A DNA stretch of 24,664 bases from Spraguea lophii (taxonomy: Eukaryota > Microsporidia > Spragueidae), in the NCBI GenBank assembly GCA_001887945.1, contig LDOQ01000204.1, positions 1 to 24,664 on the forward strand. The letters run 5' to 3'. The translations under genes were made by a program, and so were the position numbers. The notes below the pieces were generated by a model, which made no database searches, was not told the origin of the DNA, and saw only the letters and a program-made list of their open reading frames with translations. Within the stretch, counting starts at the first letter, position 1. Every line of letters starts with the position of its first letter. Of the stretch, positions 9,857-20,643 are shown one piece after another.

Positions 9857-10362
9857 TACGTCCATATCTTGGAAGAGGTTAAAAAATGTATAAAGATGAT
9901 AAACCCTATCAAACATTTTCTAATTTTGTATGAAGCCCTTGTTTATAGAAATTTTACAACTATTTATGTCTATCATAATCCGTGGATTTTACCATCCGAA
10001 GTTATTTTTAAATGTAGATGTTGAGTATTATAATAGATATATTAATACAATTTTATCCACCCGAAACAACAGTATGATGTTACATATGGTCTTCTCCCGA
10101 GATTCCAACCTCTTCAATGACATGATAAAACCCAAGTCAACAGTCAAAACGTATTACTTTTATAAAATGTCCGAATTGTTATAGTTTAATAAATACGTTA
10201 CATATAAGTACGCAATATTATGTTATCGTTATCATAAAAACTTTATATTCAGAAGGGTTCGAACTTATTGTTTTAAAAGATTTTTTAAATTTGATTTCTA
10301 TTTCACCGAATATATCTAAAAAATATAAATTTGCAAAGAAAACAATATCCATAAAAGAATGA
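9857..10362 (+). pseudogene. Unrecognised gene in three frames, directly before the kinase
   Basis: Three overlapping open segments in successive frames look like one former protein of about 155 aa. Segment a: 9857-10024, ATG at 9896, ending near a T5A3 tract at 10005-10012. Segment b: the middle of the frame 9930-10184, from about 10005 to 10130. Segment c: 10129-10362, 77 codons, which includes C-P-N-C and a run of hydrophobic helices. A continuous stretch of 77 codons is unlikely by chance in about 80 % AT DNA. The stop (TGA 10360-10362) overlaps the kinase ATG (10359-10361), so the two genes abut with no spacer. I do not recognise the protein. The ORF 9930-10184 taken alone is probably not a real protein, because both ends run out of the best frame. 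Frameshifts could be real or sequencing errors. Confidence 0.4.
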
Positions 10363-11949
10363 GTCAGTTATTTTTAATTTCAATTTTTTTAAAATATCAC
10401 ATATTTGAAATAATATTTATTAAATATGTTAGAACTACGACAAATACAGGTTACAGAAATCATTATATTGAGAATGATTCTTATCTAGATATATTTAACA
10501 ACGCTAGGTATAGAGACTTTAATGATGAAAACAGACAATTTGTAAACCAAATACCTGGAATAAGTCGAGGAGAAGGGGTAATAAAAACAATAAAAAGAAC
10601 TATTCGAAGACCTGTAAGACCAACAAAGTTACTGAATTCTAATCCAAACAATTGTCAACAACAAATAAACGAAGGGCCTTATTTTCAAAGAAATCCAGAT
10701 CAACAATATATTGTCAATCAATTACCACCTCAAATGCCACGTATACGAAAACCCTTGGTTCATGTTTCTAAAAATATGAAGGATTCATATATACAAACTA
10801 AAAATACAAAATATTTTACTCAAAAAAATATACCTACAGAAATTAATAACAATAGAAATCAAGAATACGTATTACATAAACAACGACCGAAAGGATTTTT
10901 TTATGAACAAAATAATAATCCAAATACTCAAATAATAAATACATCACTTAAAACAAAGCATATACAAACCATTGAAAAAGTACAATTGCATATATACCAA
11001 TACTTCTTAGATATATCGGAACGTCTATTTTTCAGTGATGATATAACATTCAATAGAGGATGTTATAATTGTTGCTTTCCAAATGGATTTAATAATTTTC
11101 TAAAAAACATTAACTGGCCAGCCATTGAATTAGGTAGGGGCGGAACTGCAAACGTTTATAAAATTGAAATTTGCTGCAACAATACAAAAACTATGTATGC
11201 TGTTAAAGAAATAAGAACACCACAACTGAAAAAGAATATAGGTACACAAAATTTACTTTTTAATCAAGATCTATATTTTTTTGAATATTTCAAAGAAAAT
11301 CCCACACATTATGTTATTAAAGGATTTGCAGCTTATTATTATAAAGATAAACTATATCTGATTTACGAATTGATACAAACTAATTTACAAGACTACATAT
11401 TTGAATTATGGCGAGATTTTACAAATATCATTGAATATTCTACATGCATTAAATCATCTTCATGAACAAAAAATAATACATTGTGATTTCAAGCCTGAAA
11501 ACATTGCAATTGATAAGGGTTTGAATATAAAGATATTTGATTTTGGTTATTCTACTATCCAGAACTTTAACATTAGTAAATTATTTAAATATGGAACTAC
11601 TCCATTATTTTATATTCCATCTTATATCTATAACACGAAACCTGGTATTTATGATGATATATGGGCTTTTGGACCAGTTTTATTTGAACTAATTGAGAGG
11701 AGACATACATACAATGGCAGTATTAATAATTCACGCAATAATGTTTTACGTATAGGAAAACATTTCTCAAATTTATCATTTAATAATACTAATAATGTCC
11801 CAACCGAATTTTTAAAGTTTATAAGATATTTATTGAACATAACTAAATATCAAGAATATAAAATGAAAGGTTGGGATTATTATGAAGACATTCGTGATTT
11901 TTTACAAAGAGAAAAAATCAAATGGGGAAAGACAATAATTAAAATTTAA
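10359..11949 (+). pseudogene. Protein kinase with a frameshift inside the catalytic domain
   Basis: Serine/threonine-type protein kinase. The first frame (10359-11465) has a hydrophobic start, a roughly 220-residue Asn/Gln-rich basic region, then the N-lobe: G-R-G-G-T-A-N-V glycine loop (residues 259-266) and the ATP-anchoring Lys in A-V-K (Lys283). The second frame (open 11374-11949) carries the C-lobe: catalytic loop H-C-D-F-K-P-E-N (from 11479), D-F-G (11539-11547) and D-D-I-W-A-F-G. The join falls at about 11397-11403, between the hinge (L-I-Y-E-L) and helix E; skipping one base restores a collinear kinase of about 530 aa. All catalytic residues are present across the two frames. HCD in place of HRD and the G-R-G-G loop recall Mps1/TTK-like or DYRK-like kinases, but I cannot place it firmly. 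There is no long homopolymer at the shift, which favours a real mutation somewhat. As it stands the first product stops before the catalytic loop and would be inactive. Confidence 0.75.
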
Positions 11950-14331
11950 TTTTTGGGATTTTGATATAAAAAAATAATAGTTTGATATAAAGAATTATTT
12001 AATAGAATAGAAAATCCATTACAACTTTATAGCTAATTTTATTTGTTTTTTTAGAAGAATTAAATTATTTAATTATTTTGTCAAATATTAGAAGATAAAA
12101 AGTAAATGAAACCAAATAGGGTTAATAAACCCAGACATAAAATTTTAAAGATGGATTGCTTTAAGTAGATGATAGCTTCAAAATATGTTTTAGGATGTGG
12201 GGCTATTTCAATATTTTGTTCTGATCTATCTAATTTTTATCATTGGTAGAGTGTAATATTACATTATCATAGCAATAAGTACATGGTAACATTTATTTTT
12301 TTTTGTCCTAAAAACAAATATCTAGAGGTATGGCCACTCTAACTTGAATAATCTTAGGAGAAAGATATAAAGAGTTAAAATCCCTTAACATTTTTATCCT
12401 AATATCACTGATATTACTATTCCAGGGGTATAATAATTGTAAAGATTAATAATTAAAAAGTTTTCTTCCCTTCTTACGGGAAATAAAAAATATTTTATGA
12501 TGATACATAAATTTATTATTATATTAGAATAACCCTATCCGGTTTTATATCAATCAGTGACACAGTCGATACCATATTATGGAAAATATTGTAACATGTA
12601 ATAAATACAAATTAAAGGATTCCATTGACAAAGATAACAAATTATACCAAGCCTCAAATTCTAAAAGAACTATTAGAATTAAACGTTTGAGTTGGCCTCA
12701 CAAGCCAATAACAATATATAATATTTTTATCTTATAATAATTTATATTTATTTTCACCCATAGATTAAAAAAAATCCATAATTTATATAGATTTGGTTAG
12801 ATATACCAATGTTATCAATAACAGACATTATAATCCACAGTTAATTTAAATAACTATATAATACAATAATAACCATAACATATTAAGAATATTAAGATCA
12901 ATCTTTTTTTATTTGGATCTAAAACAGTATATACCAATATTATAATATGTTTTTTAAAAAATTATAATACATTTAAAAATACAAAAAAATGTAATAAATT
13001 AGGCCAACTATATTAAATTGAATTTCAAGAAAAACCAGGGTTCGATACTTTTATTGATCAAAAGTTCTTATGGATGTTTTAATATTTACTAAATATAAAA
13101 TTTTTAGTTTTTACGCTCTTGTACATTTTTTTTGATAATTTTTTATGGAGATAATAAAACAGATTTTTTGAATATTTATTTTAATGAAATAACAAATTAT
13201 GAATTGATACCAATTAAGTTTAATAATCCCTATCAATAGTAATATCTGAAATAAAGGGTCTCCTTCTTCTCATATAAAATAAAAAAAGAACAATATTGGT
13301 TATATGTTTAACAAAATAAAAATTATAATATATTATAATATATCTTGAATGTAAATTAATATAAAGTAATTATATTTATAGATGTATATACTGTATAAAA
13401 AGCGCAAGAACTAAAATATAAAATTATTTTATGAAAACAGAAGGACGATAGCGATATAATATATAAAATGCTATAGAATCAAAAACTACAAAAAATTGGC
13501 AAAGAGATAAAGAAATACCAATTATAAATAAATATAATTTAAATAACATGGAATATGATTATAAGAACTAAAATAAGAATTTAAAAAAATAATTACAAAA
13601 AAAAAAGAAATTAGCGTTGATGATAATTCCTAAAAAGGTTAGAGATGTTTTAATTTGAAATTAACCTAGTTTATTTAATTTCTAAATTTAATCTATATTG
13701 ATATTATAATATTTTCATATGTTTTTAATGAAAATATAAACAAACAAATTTCTTGTCTGTAAATAATAACAACTGAATTTCATCATACCAAGGTTTTATA
13801 CCTCAACCAACTAATATTTTGTAATATTTCTATTTGCCAAATTTTCAATTATTTTCCATATCAATATTTTTATCTATACAAGTTCTTAGATAATTACCAC
13901 CTATCATGCTCTGTAAAAGATGGTACATTTGTTATTCTTCATCCATGACTATTAAGTGTTATAATAAGTAGATTAACATAATTTATCTATCTATTGAAAT
14001 TAAAACTTTGAATATATAAACTTTGTTATTTCATCCTACCTCTATGATATTCCCATCTTCTTTCATAATATAATATTAGTGAGTTATAATCAATATAGAG
14101 TTGTAGTCATATTAATAATATTTACTTTAAATCAACAGTAAAATCATTATATAATATATTTTAACTCACTTTGTCAAACACTACCATATAGATCTGTTAT
14201 CTAAGTCCTTTTATGTTATTAAAGAATAATTCAAAAAATAACTTAAGAAATATATTAAATTTTATTTTTAATTTTTTTATAAACCTAAAAGATCATTTTT
14301 TTAAACATTCTTTTTAGATAAATTAAAAAAA
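11950..14331. other. Long non-coding region upstream of the first LRR gene
   Basis: Nearly 2.4 kb without a convincing gene. A 52-codon ORF with ATG at 12579 and stop at 12735-12737 (+) is as long as chance predicts once or so in this much AT-rich sequence; no similarity is recognised. On the minus strand, 14066 down to 13725 reads as one frame with seven internal stops and some protein-like patches, possibly a relic. A T-arm-like GGTTCGAT lies at 13039-13046 without an A box at the proper distance. Otherwise A/T-rich spacer. Confidence 0.4.
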
Positions 14332-14334
14332 CCC
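14332..14334 (+). promoter_or_regulatory. CCC start-proximal motif of LRR gene 1
   Basis: A lone CCC in a 60-nt stretch of almost pure A/T, 12 nt before the ATG. CCC or GGG motifs close to the start codon are the usual promoter or transcription-start signal described for microsporidian genes. Its counterpart lies directly before the ATG of the paralogue. Confidence 0.45.
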
Positions 14335-14346
14335 TTTTATAGTTTT

Positions 14347-17004
14347 ATGAAACAGTTAATCTTATTTTTTATTTTGTTATTTAATTGTTCTTGTGAGTCA
14401 TATGATATGACATCTGAGAATTATTATGAGATTATACAAACATTGATACCAAGTTTTGATAGTAGAGATTTTCATCTATTCGATGACGAATTTAAGAATA
14501 ACTCAGATGCCTTATGTGATTTTATGATATACGAAACAGGTGAAGATAATGGATATACTATAAATATATTAAGTTTAGATAATAGCGATACTGAAACAAA
14601 TAATAACATACTACCTACACTCTTTTATGGACTTAGTAATATTAAAGTATTGATATTGTCAGAATTAAATTTAGCCACATTACATCCACGATTATCAAAT
14701 CTTAGTGAATTAGAATTATTAGATTTAACTGATAATAATTTTGAAGAAATCCCCAAAATTATATTTTCATTACCAAAATTGAAAACTCTTATTTTAGATT
14801 ATAATAAGTTCAATACAATTCCTCCAGAAATTATTGAAATGAGAGCTATAGAAAAATTATGTATTCGTAAATGTGATTATTTAAAAAGTATTAATATAAA
14901 TATATTTAAAATAAAAACGTTAGAAACTTTAAGTTTACCAAGGAATGAATTATTGTTTTATGATGACAATTTTATTGATGATCTACCACATCTAGGTTCT
15001 AACAATGATTTTAATTTAGAATCCGAAACTTTTATTTATTTAAAGAATATAAACATTAGTAAAACCCGATTAAGAAGATTACCTTCATATTTTAGGAAAT
15101 TTATCAATTTAGAAAAAATTAATTTAAAAGAAAATTTTTTAGAAGAAATACCCAAAGAAATATATTCCTTTGTTAATTTAAAAATATTGAATCTTTCTTC
15201 AAATAATATCGAAAAAATAATAATAGAGAATGGTATGTTTAATAATTTAATAAAACTCGATCTTAGTCTTAACAGAATAAATGAACTTTTAATATCTAAA
15301 AATGCATTACAAAATTTAGAAATTTTAGATTTACGTACCAATAATATTATTAAATTAGATAAAAATATATTTATATTAATAGAACAATTAAAAAATCTCA
15401 TAAAATTTTTTATAACAGCTTATCAAATAGAAAAATTTTCTTCTACAAGAAATAATCCAATAACTCTTGATTTATGCATTATAGATTTAAGTATATTACC
15501 GAATATTTTTTATTATAATGGTATATCAGATTTAATTGTTAAATGTGACCAACCATTCCACGGTGATGTTGATATATTCGAACATGTCCCAGTCGAATCT
15601 AAAATTAGGAGTTTAAATTTATCTAGCTGTTACTTGACTAATATTCCTACCAGCATTTCTAAATTAATAAATCTCGAAGTTTTTATAGCAACAGATAATA
15701 ATATAATTATTCTAGATAATGTTTTTAGTCAAATGCGTTCTTTTGAAACATTGAATTTATCACTTAACCAAATTTATTCAATAGATGAAAGTATATTTGA
15801 TATATCTACTCTTGAGGAACTCATATTAAAAAATAATAGAATAGAACTTTTACCAATAAACATAAATAATATAACAAACAGAAATTTAAAACTCGTTTTA
15901 TTTATGAATCCTTTAATTTCAATAAATACTGATCCTCTTATTCCCGATCTTATTGGTATTGATCAAGTAGAAAGTGATATTTTAACAAATATTAGATATG
16001 ATCAACCAATAGATTTAAGTAATGTAAAATACAATTTAGATATTGATTATTTTTATGAAAAACTTGGAATTCCTATTAATGAAAGATTAAATTTAGATAA
16101 AATAAAATTATGTAAAATCGGTAAACCAGAAAATCATACCAAAACAAGAAAAGAAATTGAAGATATGTTACAAACCATTTTTGAATATATAACATATAAA
16201 AGAGAAGAAAAATTAGCTTTTTTAATAAGAAGAATGGATGAATATTATTATTATGAAGATAATCCTGAACTAATACAAAATTCGTTTATCGATTTTCAAA
16301 AAAGAAACTCAATTAAAGATTATTTAGAATCTATTGTTATAATGACGATTAAAATGCTTCCAGAAAAACAAGAGTATGTTGAAAATGTATTTATTAGACT
16401 TTTAGATCAATTAAATTTCAATCCCGGTATCGTAGAAGATAAAGTTTCTTGTCTAGACGGACAGGAAGAAGCATTTATAGCAATTTACATATTATTGAAA
16501 CGAGGAAATAATTGTAGTTCTGCCGAAGAGAAGATAATTGAAATAATAACAGATCTTAAACTTGATATACTTAAAGAAATTACTACCGGTAAAGACGAAG
16601 AAGAAGAAATTGAGGTATTTTTAAACTGGAAAAATATATTAGCAGAAGATCTTGGATTCGAAGAAATAATCAATTTATATGATAATTCATCTCAAATACC
16701 AGAACTTCACAATAAAACATATATAATCGAACAATTTTTTATGAGATTTACCTACAAAGCAATAATGGATGAAATCAACAAATATTTAAGAATTGAAAAA
16801 TCTGGCTTAATATTATATAATCAACTAAGGGAATATTTAATTGGTAATTTTGGAGAAGAGTTTAAAATAAGTAATATATTTGAATACGTTGATGATGGCA
16901 ATTATTTCCAAATAAACGATGATGGTGCTCGTCAACTTTTAAAGTCCATGGGATATTTTTATGAGGAATCGGGTTTTGAATTATCTCATATATTTCCTGA
17001 TTAA
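14347..17004 (+). CDS. Secreted LRR protein with NEL-like C-terminal domain (paralogue 1)
   Basis: 885 aa. Residues 1-16 form a signal peptide (hydrophobic, then C-S-C), so the protein is probably secreted and, in an intracellular parasite, could reach the host cell. About 14-16 leucine-rich repeats of roughly 23 residues cover residues 95-525, interrupted near 205-230 and 360-415. Residues 560-885 form a helical domain that is the best conserved part between the two paralogues (roughly 60 % by eye). It holds an invariant C-L-D-G-Q-E-E-A-F with Cys702 and Asp704, and I-E-V-F-L at 755-759. LRR followed by a helical domain with Cys-x-Asp and a downstream E-V-x-L segment is the layout of bacterial NEL E3 ubiquitin ligases, in which that Cys takes ubiquitin from E2. 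This similarity is from memory and needs a profile search. The alternative is a lineage-specific helical domain. The start is the only ATG near the CCC motif. The frame is intact. Confidence 0.88.
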   Translation: MKQLILFFILLFNCSCESYDMTSENYYEIIQTLIPSFDSRDFHLFDDEFKNNSDALCDFMIYETGEDNGYTINILSLDNSDTETNNNILPTLFYGLSNIKVLILSELNLATLHPRLSNLSELELLDLTDNNFEEIPKIIFSLPKLKTLILDYNKFNTIPPEIIEMRAIEKLCIRKCDYLKSININIFKIKTLETLSLPRNELLFYDDNFIDDLPHLGSNNDFNLESETFIYLKNINISKTRLRRLPSYFRKFINLEKINLKENFLEEIPKEIYSFVNLKILNLSSNNIEKIIIENGMFNNLIKLDLSLNRINELLISKNALQNLEILDLRTNNIIKLDKNIFILIEQLKNLIKFFITAYQIEKFSSTRNNPITLDLCIIDLSILPNIFYYNGISDLIVKCDQPFHGDVDIFEHVPVESKIRSLNLSSCYLTNIPTSISKLINLEVFIATDNNIIILDNVFSQMRSFETLNLSLNQIYSIDESIFDISTLEELILKNNRIELLPININNITNRNLKLVLFMNPLISINTDPLIPDLIGIDQVESDILTNIRYDQPIDLSNVKYNLDIDYFYEKLGIPINERLNLDKIKLCKIGKPENHTKTRKEIEDMLQTIFEYITYKREEKLAFLIRRMDEYYYYEDNPELIQNSFIDFQKRNSIKDYLESIVIMTIKMLPEKQEYVENVFIRLLDQLNFNPGIVEDKVSCLDGQEEAFIAIYILLKRGNNCSSAEEKIIEIITDLKLDILKEITTGKDEEEEIEVFLNWKNILAEDLGFEEIINLYDNSSQIPELHNKTYIIEQFFMRFTYKAIMDEINKYLRIEKSGLILYNQLREYLIGNFGEEFKISNIFEYVDDGNYFQINDDGARQLLKSMGYFYEESGFELSHIFPD

Positions 17005-20000
17005 ATAATGGGTTAGGTTTTATCAAACATTTAAATATGATCCCAGGAAATTGTTAGATGTAATAAAACGAAGATAAATATTTGAAAGTTTAAAAATATT
17101 AAAAATTACATTTGAAAATTTGCATATATCTTTTAATTATTTCAAAATTTAAACTTAAAAACTATTATTTAACATAACTTCATTGAACAGTAAATTTTAT
17201 TAAAAGTCTTTTATATTACAGGAACAAAAAAGAAAACGGAATTATAAAATGAAAAATATATAATTAATGTTTTTATCCAAATGAACTATTCCTCTTCTAT
17301 AAATTTAAAATATGACAATATATAAATCATTTTCTTTCTATCCCAAATACTAAGTAAAAACAAAATTCATTTGAAAAAATGTTTAAGTTTTCAATACCCA
17401 ATCAATTAAACCATACTTTCGTTATAATTTATTAAAAAATCGAATGAAATTATAATTTTAATTATTTGGAATTCGTCTATACTCCAAGCTTTCAAATTCG
17501 TTTCTTAGCATATTTGGCTTTTCAATTATGCTGTAAATATAAATTACAATAGGTTACATATTCACAAATCTGTAATAATATTTGTTAATTATTGGTAATA
17601 TTTCCATATAAAATTTTATTCACGTTTAATTATTATCAAACCACTGATGTAATAAATTATATAGATGTATTAATGTAAAATATGAAAATGTATAAACATT
17701 TAACAATTAAAATTTATCTCACAAAATTCAAAAAATTTTCAAAACACAATTTTTATTCAATATGAAATCATATTCCTGATAAACCTAGATATTATAAAAG
17801 TCGTATAAGAATAAGTCCGATATTTTACGCCAAATGGTATATCTATTTATATTTATTTTGAATTAATATTGATTTACTTTATGAATTAAATGGGTACATA
17901 ACATGTTATAATTTGAAATTTAAATTTTTAAACCGGATGATTCATATAATTGTAACTTATAATTATATATTCTCATTCTAGAACCAAACAAAAAAAAACA
18001 AAAAAATAACCCCATGACAAATTAAAGAATAAAACATATATCAAGGATTTTATTACGAATATAAAAATTTATAAACAATTAATAAATTGGAGATAATATT
18101 AATTAATATTTTTTTTTGTTTGTAATGAATAAAAAAAACTTAAAATATACAAGCAAAAATAGGTTGAAAATGTGATATATAGGTAGATAAATAACAATCA
18201 AATATAGAAAAAAGACAAGTCATTGTTAATAATTATTTTAAACAGCTCTAATTTAGACACATATGATGTTATATTTCCCACATATTTATCCATTTTAAAT
18301 CTAAGTATTAATTCTTTACATAATTTGTTAGATTGAGCAGAAGATATATATACTCCTTTAAAAATATAATTTCTTTAGATATTTAAAAGAGTATACGATG
18401 AAAATTTTATTAAATCACGTGGTGCAGGAAGCCCATTCATGTAGATGGGATGGTTTTTTTGTAAACAACAATTAGTTAAAATCTAACAAATACTGAGGAT
18501 GATGATATGGTCACTGTTGGTGATGTTATTACGGAGATGATAAAAGATGAAATCAATAATGTTATGACACAGAGGTTTTTATTATAATAATATCAATAGG
18601 TACATCAAGTAATTAGGAATGCATTACTTACATATATCAATCTATATACAGTACGAACATCATTCACATTTAATAACAGTGGGATTATCTAATAATTTTT
18701 TATATAATCAATTTACACATATCTTGTAAACAACATCTTAATGTTTGTTAATATCACTGGTACGAGTATAATACAATAGAAAACTTCTTGGTTAAGGATT
18801 TGGGGAAGATATGATGCGTCACGCCATAGAATTGAGTATTTCCAAATAATTTAAAATTTTAAATTATTTTGTAAACAAAATAAAAGAGTAACAAACAAGC
18901 AAGCATTTACAAGTTTATTTAAGAATTAAAGTTTTTTAATTCTAATTGTTTATTTTTGGTTAGAATAAAATATTCTTTCGTAAGCTTCCATTCTGTGACT
19001 TTATCTAATTTTTTATTGTCATAAAAAATGGATATAAAATATATCAAAAGAAGTAATACTTATCCAAAAGAAATTGTAAATATTAAAATGAAATTATTAT
19101 TATATCTAATATTTTGTTATATTTTACATTACATTCATATTTATTTAAATTAAGAAATAAAATAACTTTTAACAACATTTTAATTATAGTTAAAACTCCT
19201 TAATGGTTGTACATCATTATAATCTAAAACAAAAAATCCATTAAGAAAAATATATACAATTTCTAATTAAAATTACCATATAAATATTATAATTTTATTT
19301 ACTCTATTCGTTTCGAAATTCATAGATTTATGTATCATGTACACCTAATAGTTATTATGATTTTATTCTTTACTCTAATTAATAGTTTTATTTTTTTGAT
19401 GAACTTTTAAGATATTTTGACTTTCATAATAAGTTAAGTATACAGGTATTAATCAAGTTTGATGAATTTTTGATTTATATGATAAATATATTATAGATTA
19501 TAAAGACATTTATTATTTTTTTAATCGGAAAACTTTACAGTTAATATTTGATTTATATTCAAAAGTTTTAGGTTTTCAAAGAAATATTAAAATTGAATTA
19601 ATTAATTGGTATTTAATATATAAAAAAGTAAAATACAGATATTTATCATATAAAACTTTTTAACGGACATCCTCTAATAAAGTAAATTTTTATATAAATT
19701 ATATAAAAAGTATAAACTATCAATATTGAAAATTTATAAATAATTATAATATCATTATAAAACAAAATAAGAATATATAACATAACCTAATTTATAGAAA
19801 TATTTAATTAAAAAAATATATAATCAAGTGTTTCTTCTCATTCTTACCAAGGGGTAAAAAATAAAAAAAATTCAGGTATAAATTAATTTATTCATATTCT
19901 TATCAAATAATATTTTATACCAAATATATTTTTTATATTGTTCATTTCATTAATATATATTAATTTATAAAAGAAACTTTTTATACATATTATTTTAACA

Positions 20001-20640
20001 TATTATACACATAAATAAAAACGATTCTTTCCAATAATTAATGTATGATTTTTTTATTATAAATATTACTTTTTCTATTATAATATTTATTGATTTATTA
20101 TTCTTAAAAATAATACTAATAAAATAAACATCAAAGAAAATGTTATAATAAAAATTAAAATAATATATAAAAAGTTAAGATTATCTCCGGGCATGTTTTT
20201 TTTCCAAGCCGTATATGAATATGTTTTTAGTTATTTGATAAATTTCTTAATAAAATATTTTAGAAAAAAATAAAACATGATTTTTTATAAAATAAAACAA
20301 AGAATATTTTTGTATTTTTGTATTTTCAAATATGTTTTACTAATTATATTATAACTGTGATTGCATGTATCATCTTAAACCTTATAAAATTATCTGGAAA
20401 ATCCATTAATCCTATTTATCCATTTTCTTATCCAGGTTAAAATTATCTTTAAATATTAAATATTTTTTATTCAAAATATTTTTACAGTATTTTTTTTCAA
20501 TTTATTTTTATGTAATTTTGAATTTATTTCAATTTTCCGCATTATATTTATAAATTTTTTTTTGAAATTGTTATTGTCACTTAAAAATAATATTTATTTA
20601 ATCTTAAAAAATCAATAATGAATTATACAATGAAAAGAAA
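17005..20640. other. Long non-coding region between the two LRR paralogues
   Basis: About 3.6 kb, A/T-rich. Apart from a somewhat GC-richer patch at 18211-18858 (listed separately), I see no gene, tRNA or obvious repeat. GGTTAGG occurs 6 nt after the stop of the first LRR gene (17011-17017). No decayed third LRR copy was recognised. Confidence 0.4.
18211..18858 (+). pseudogene. Possible relic of a gene between the LRR paralogues
   Basis: Several open stretches of about 30-42 codons in alternating plus-strand frames follow each other here: 18211-18338, 18362-18475 (with ATG at 18398 and a run including H-V-V-Q-E-A-H-S-C-R-W), 18485-18587 (E-D-D-D-M-V-T-V-G-D) and about 18598-18694, then a tail to 18858. 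The patch is richer in G and C than its surroundings and the composition looks protein-like. No family is recognised, and open stretches of this length are only mildly more frequent than chance predicts. The reverse strand is also open over part of it, so strand is uncertain. Confidence 0.22.
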
Positions 20641-20643
20641 CCC
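20641..20643 (+). promoter_or_regulatory. CCC start-proximal motif of LRR gene 2, touching the ATG
   Basis: CCC lies immediately before the ATG at 20644. Two upstream ATGs (20618 and 20630) share a frame that stops at 20654-20656, overlapping the real start. If transcription begins close to the CCC motif, as in microsporidia with very short leaders, these upstream ATGs would not be in the mRNA. That supports 20644 as the start, together with the signal peptide that follows it. Confidence 0.45.

Noticed and set aside
9930..10184. 84-aa ORF as an intact small gene
   Set aside because: Its first and last parts are less protein-like than overlapping frames on each side; only the middle seems to be coding.
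11374..11465. Short spliceosomal intron explaining the kinase frame change
   Set aside because: No GTAAGT-like donor with a branch/acceptor pair in the overlap, and the alignment needs only one base skipped.
7320..11949. Programmed ribosomal frameshifting as a general explanation
   Set aside because: The shifts differ in direction and sequence, lack a common slippery site, and occur in unrelated genes.
12692..12708. TTGGC-CTCACAA-GCCAA hairpin resembling an anticodon arm (CAC)
   Set aside because: No A box, B box, T arm or acceptor stem around it; a 5-bp hairpin alone is not evidence.
12579..12737. 52-codon ORF as a small gene
   Set aside because: About one such open stretch is expected by chance in 2.4 kb of roughly 80 % AT DNA, and nothing else supports it.
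13035..13050. T-arm-like GGTTCGATAC
   Set aside because: No pairing T stem, and no A box at a suitable distance.
15036..15401. Antisense ORFs inside the LRR and RdRP genes (for example 121 and 107 codons)
   Set aside because: They mirror intact conserved genes on the plus strand and have no independent support.
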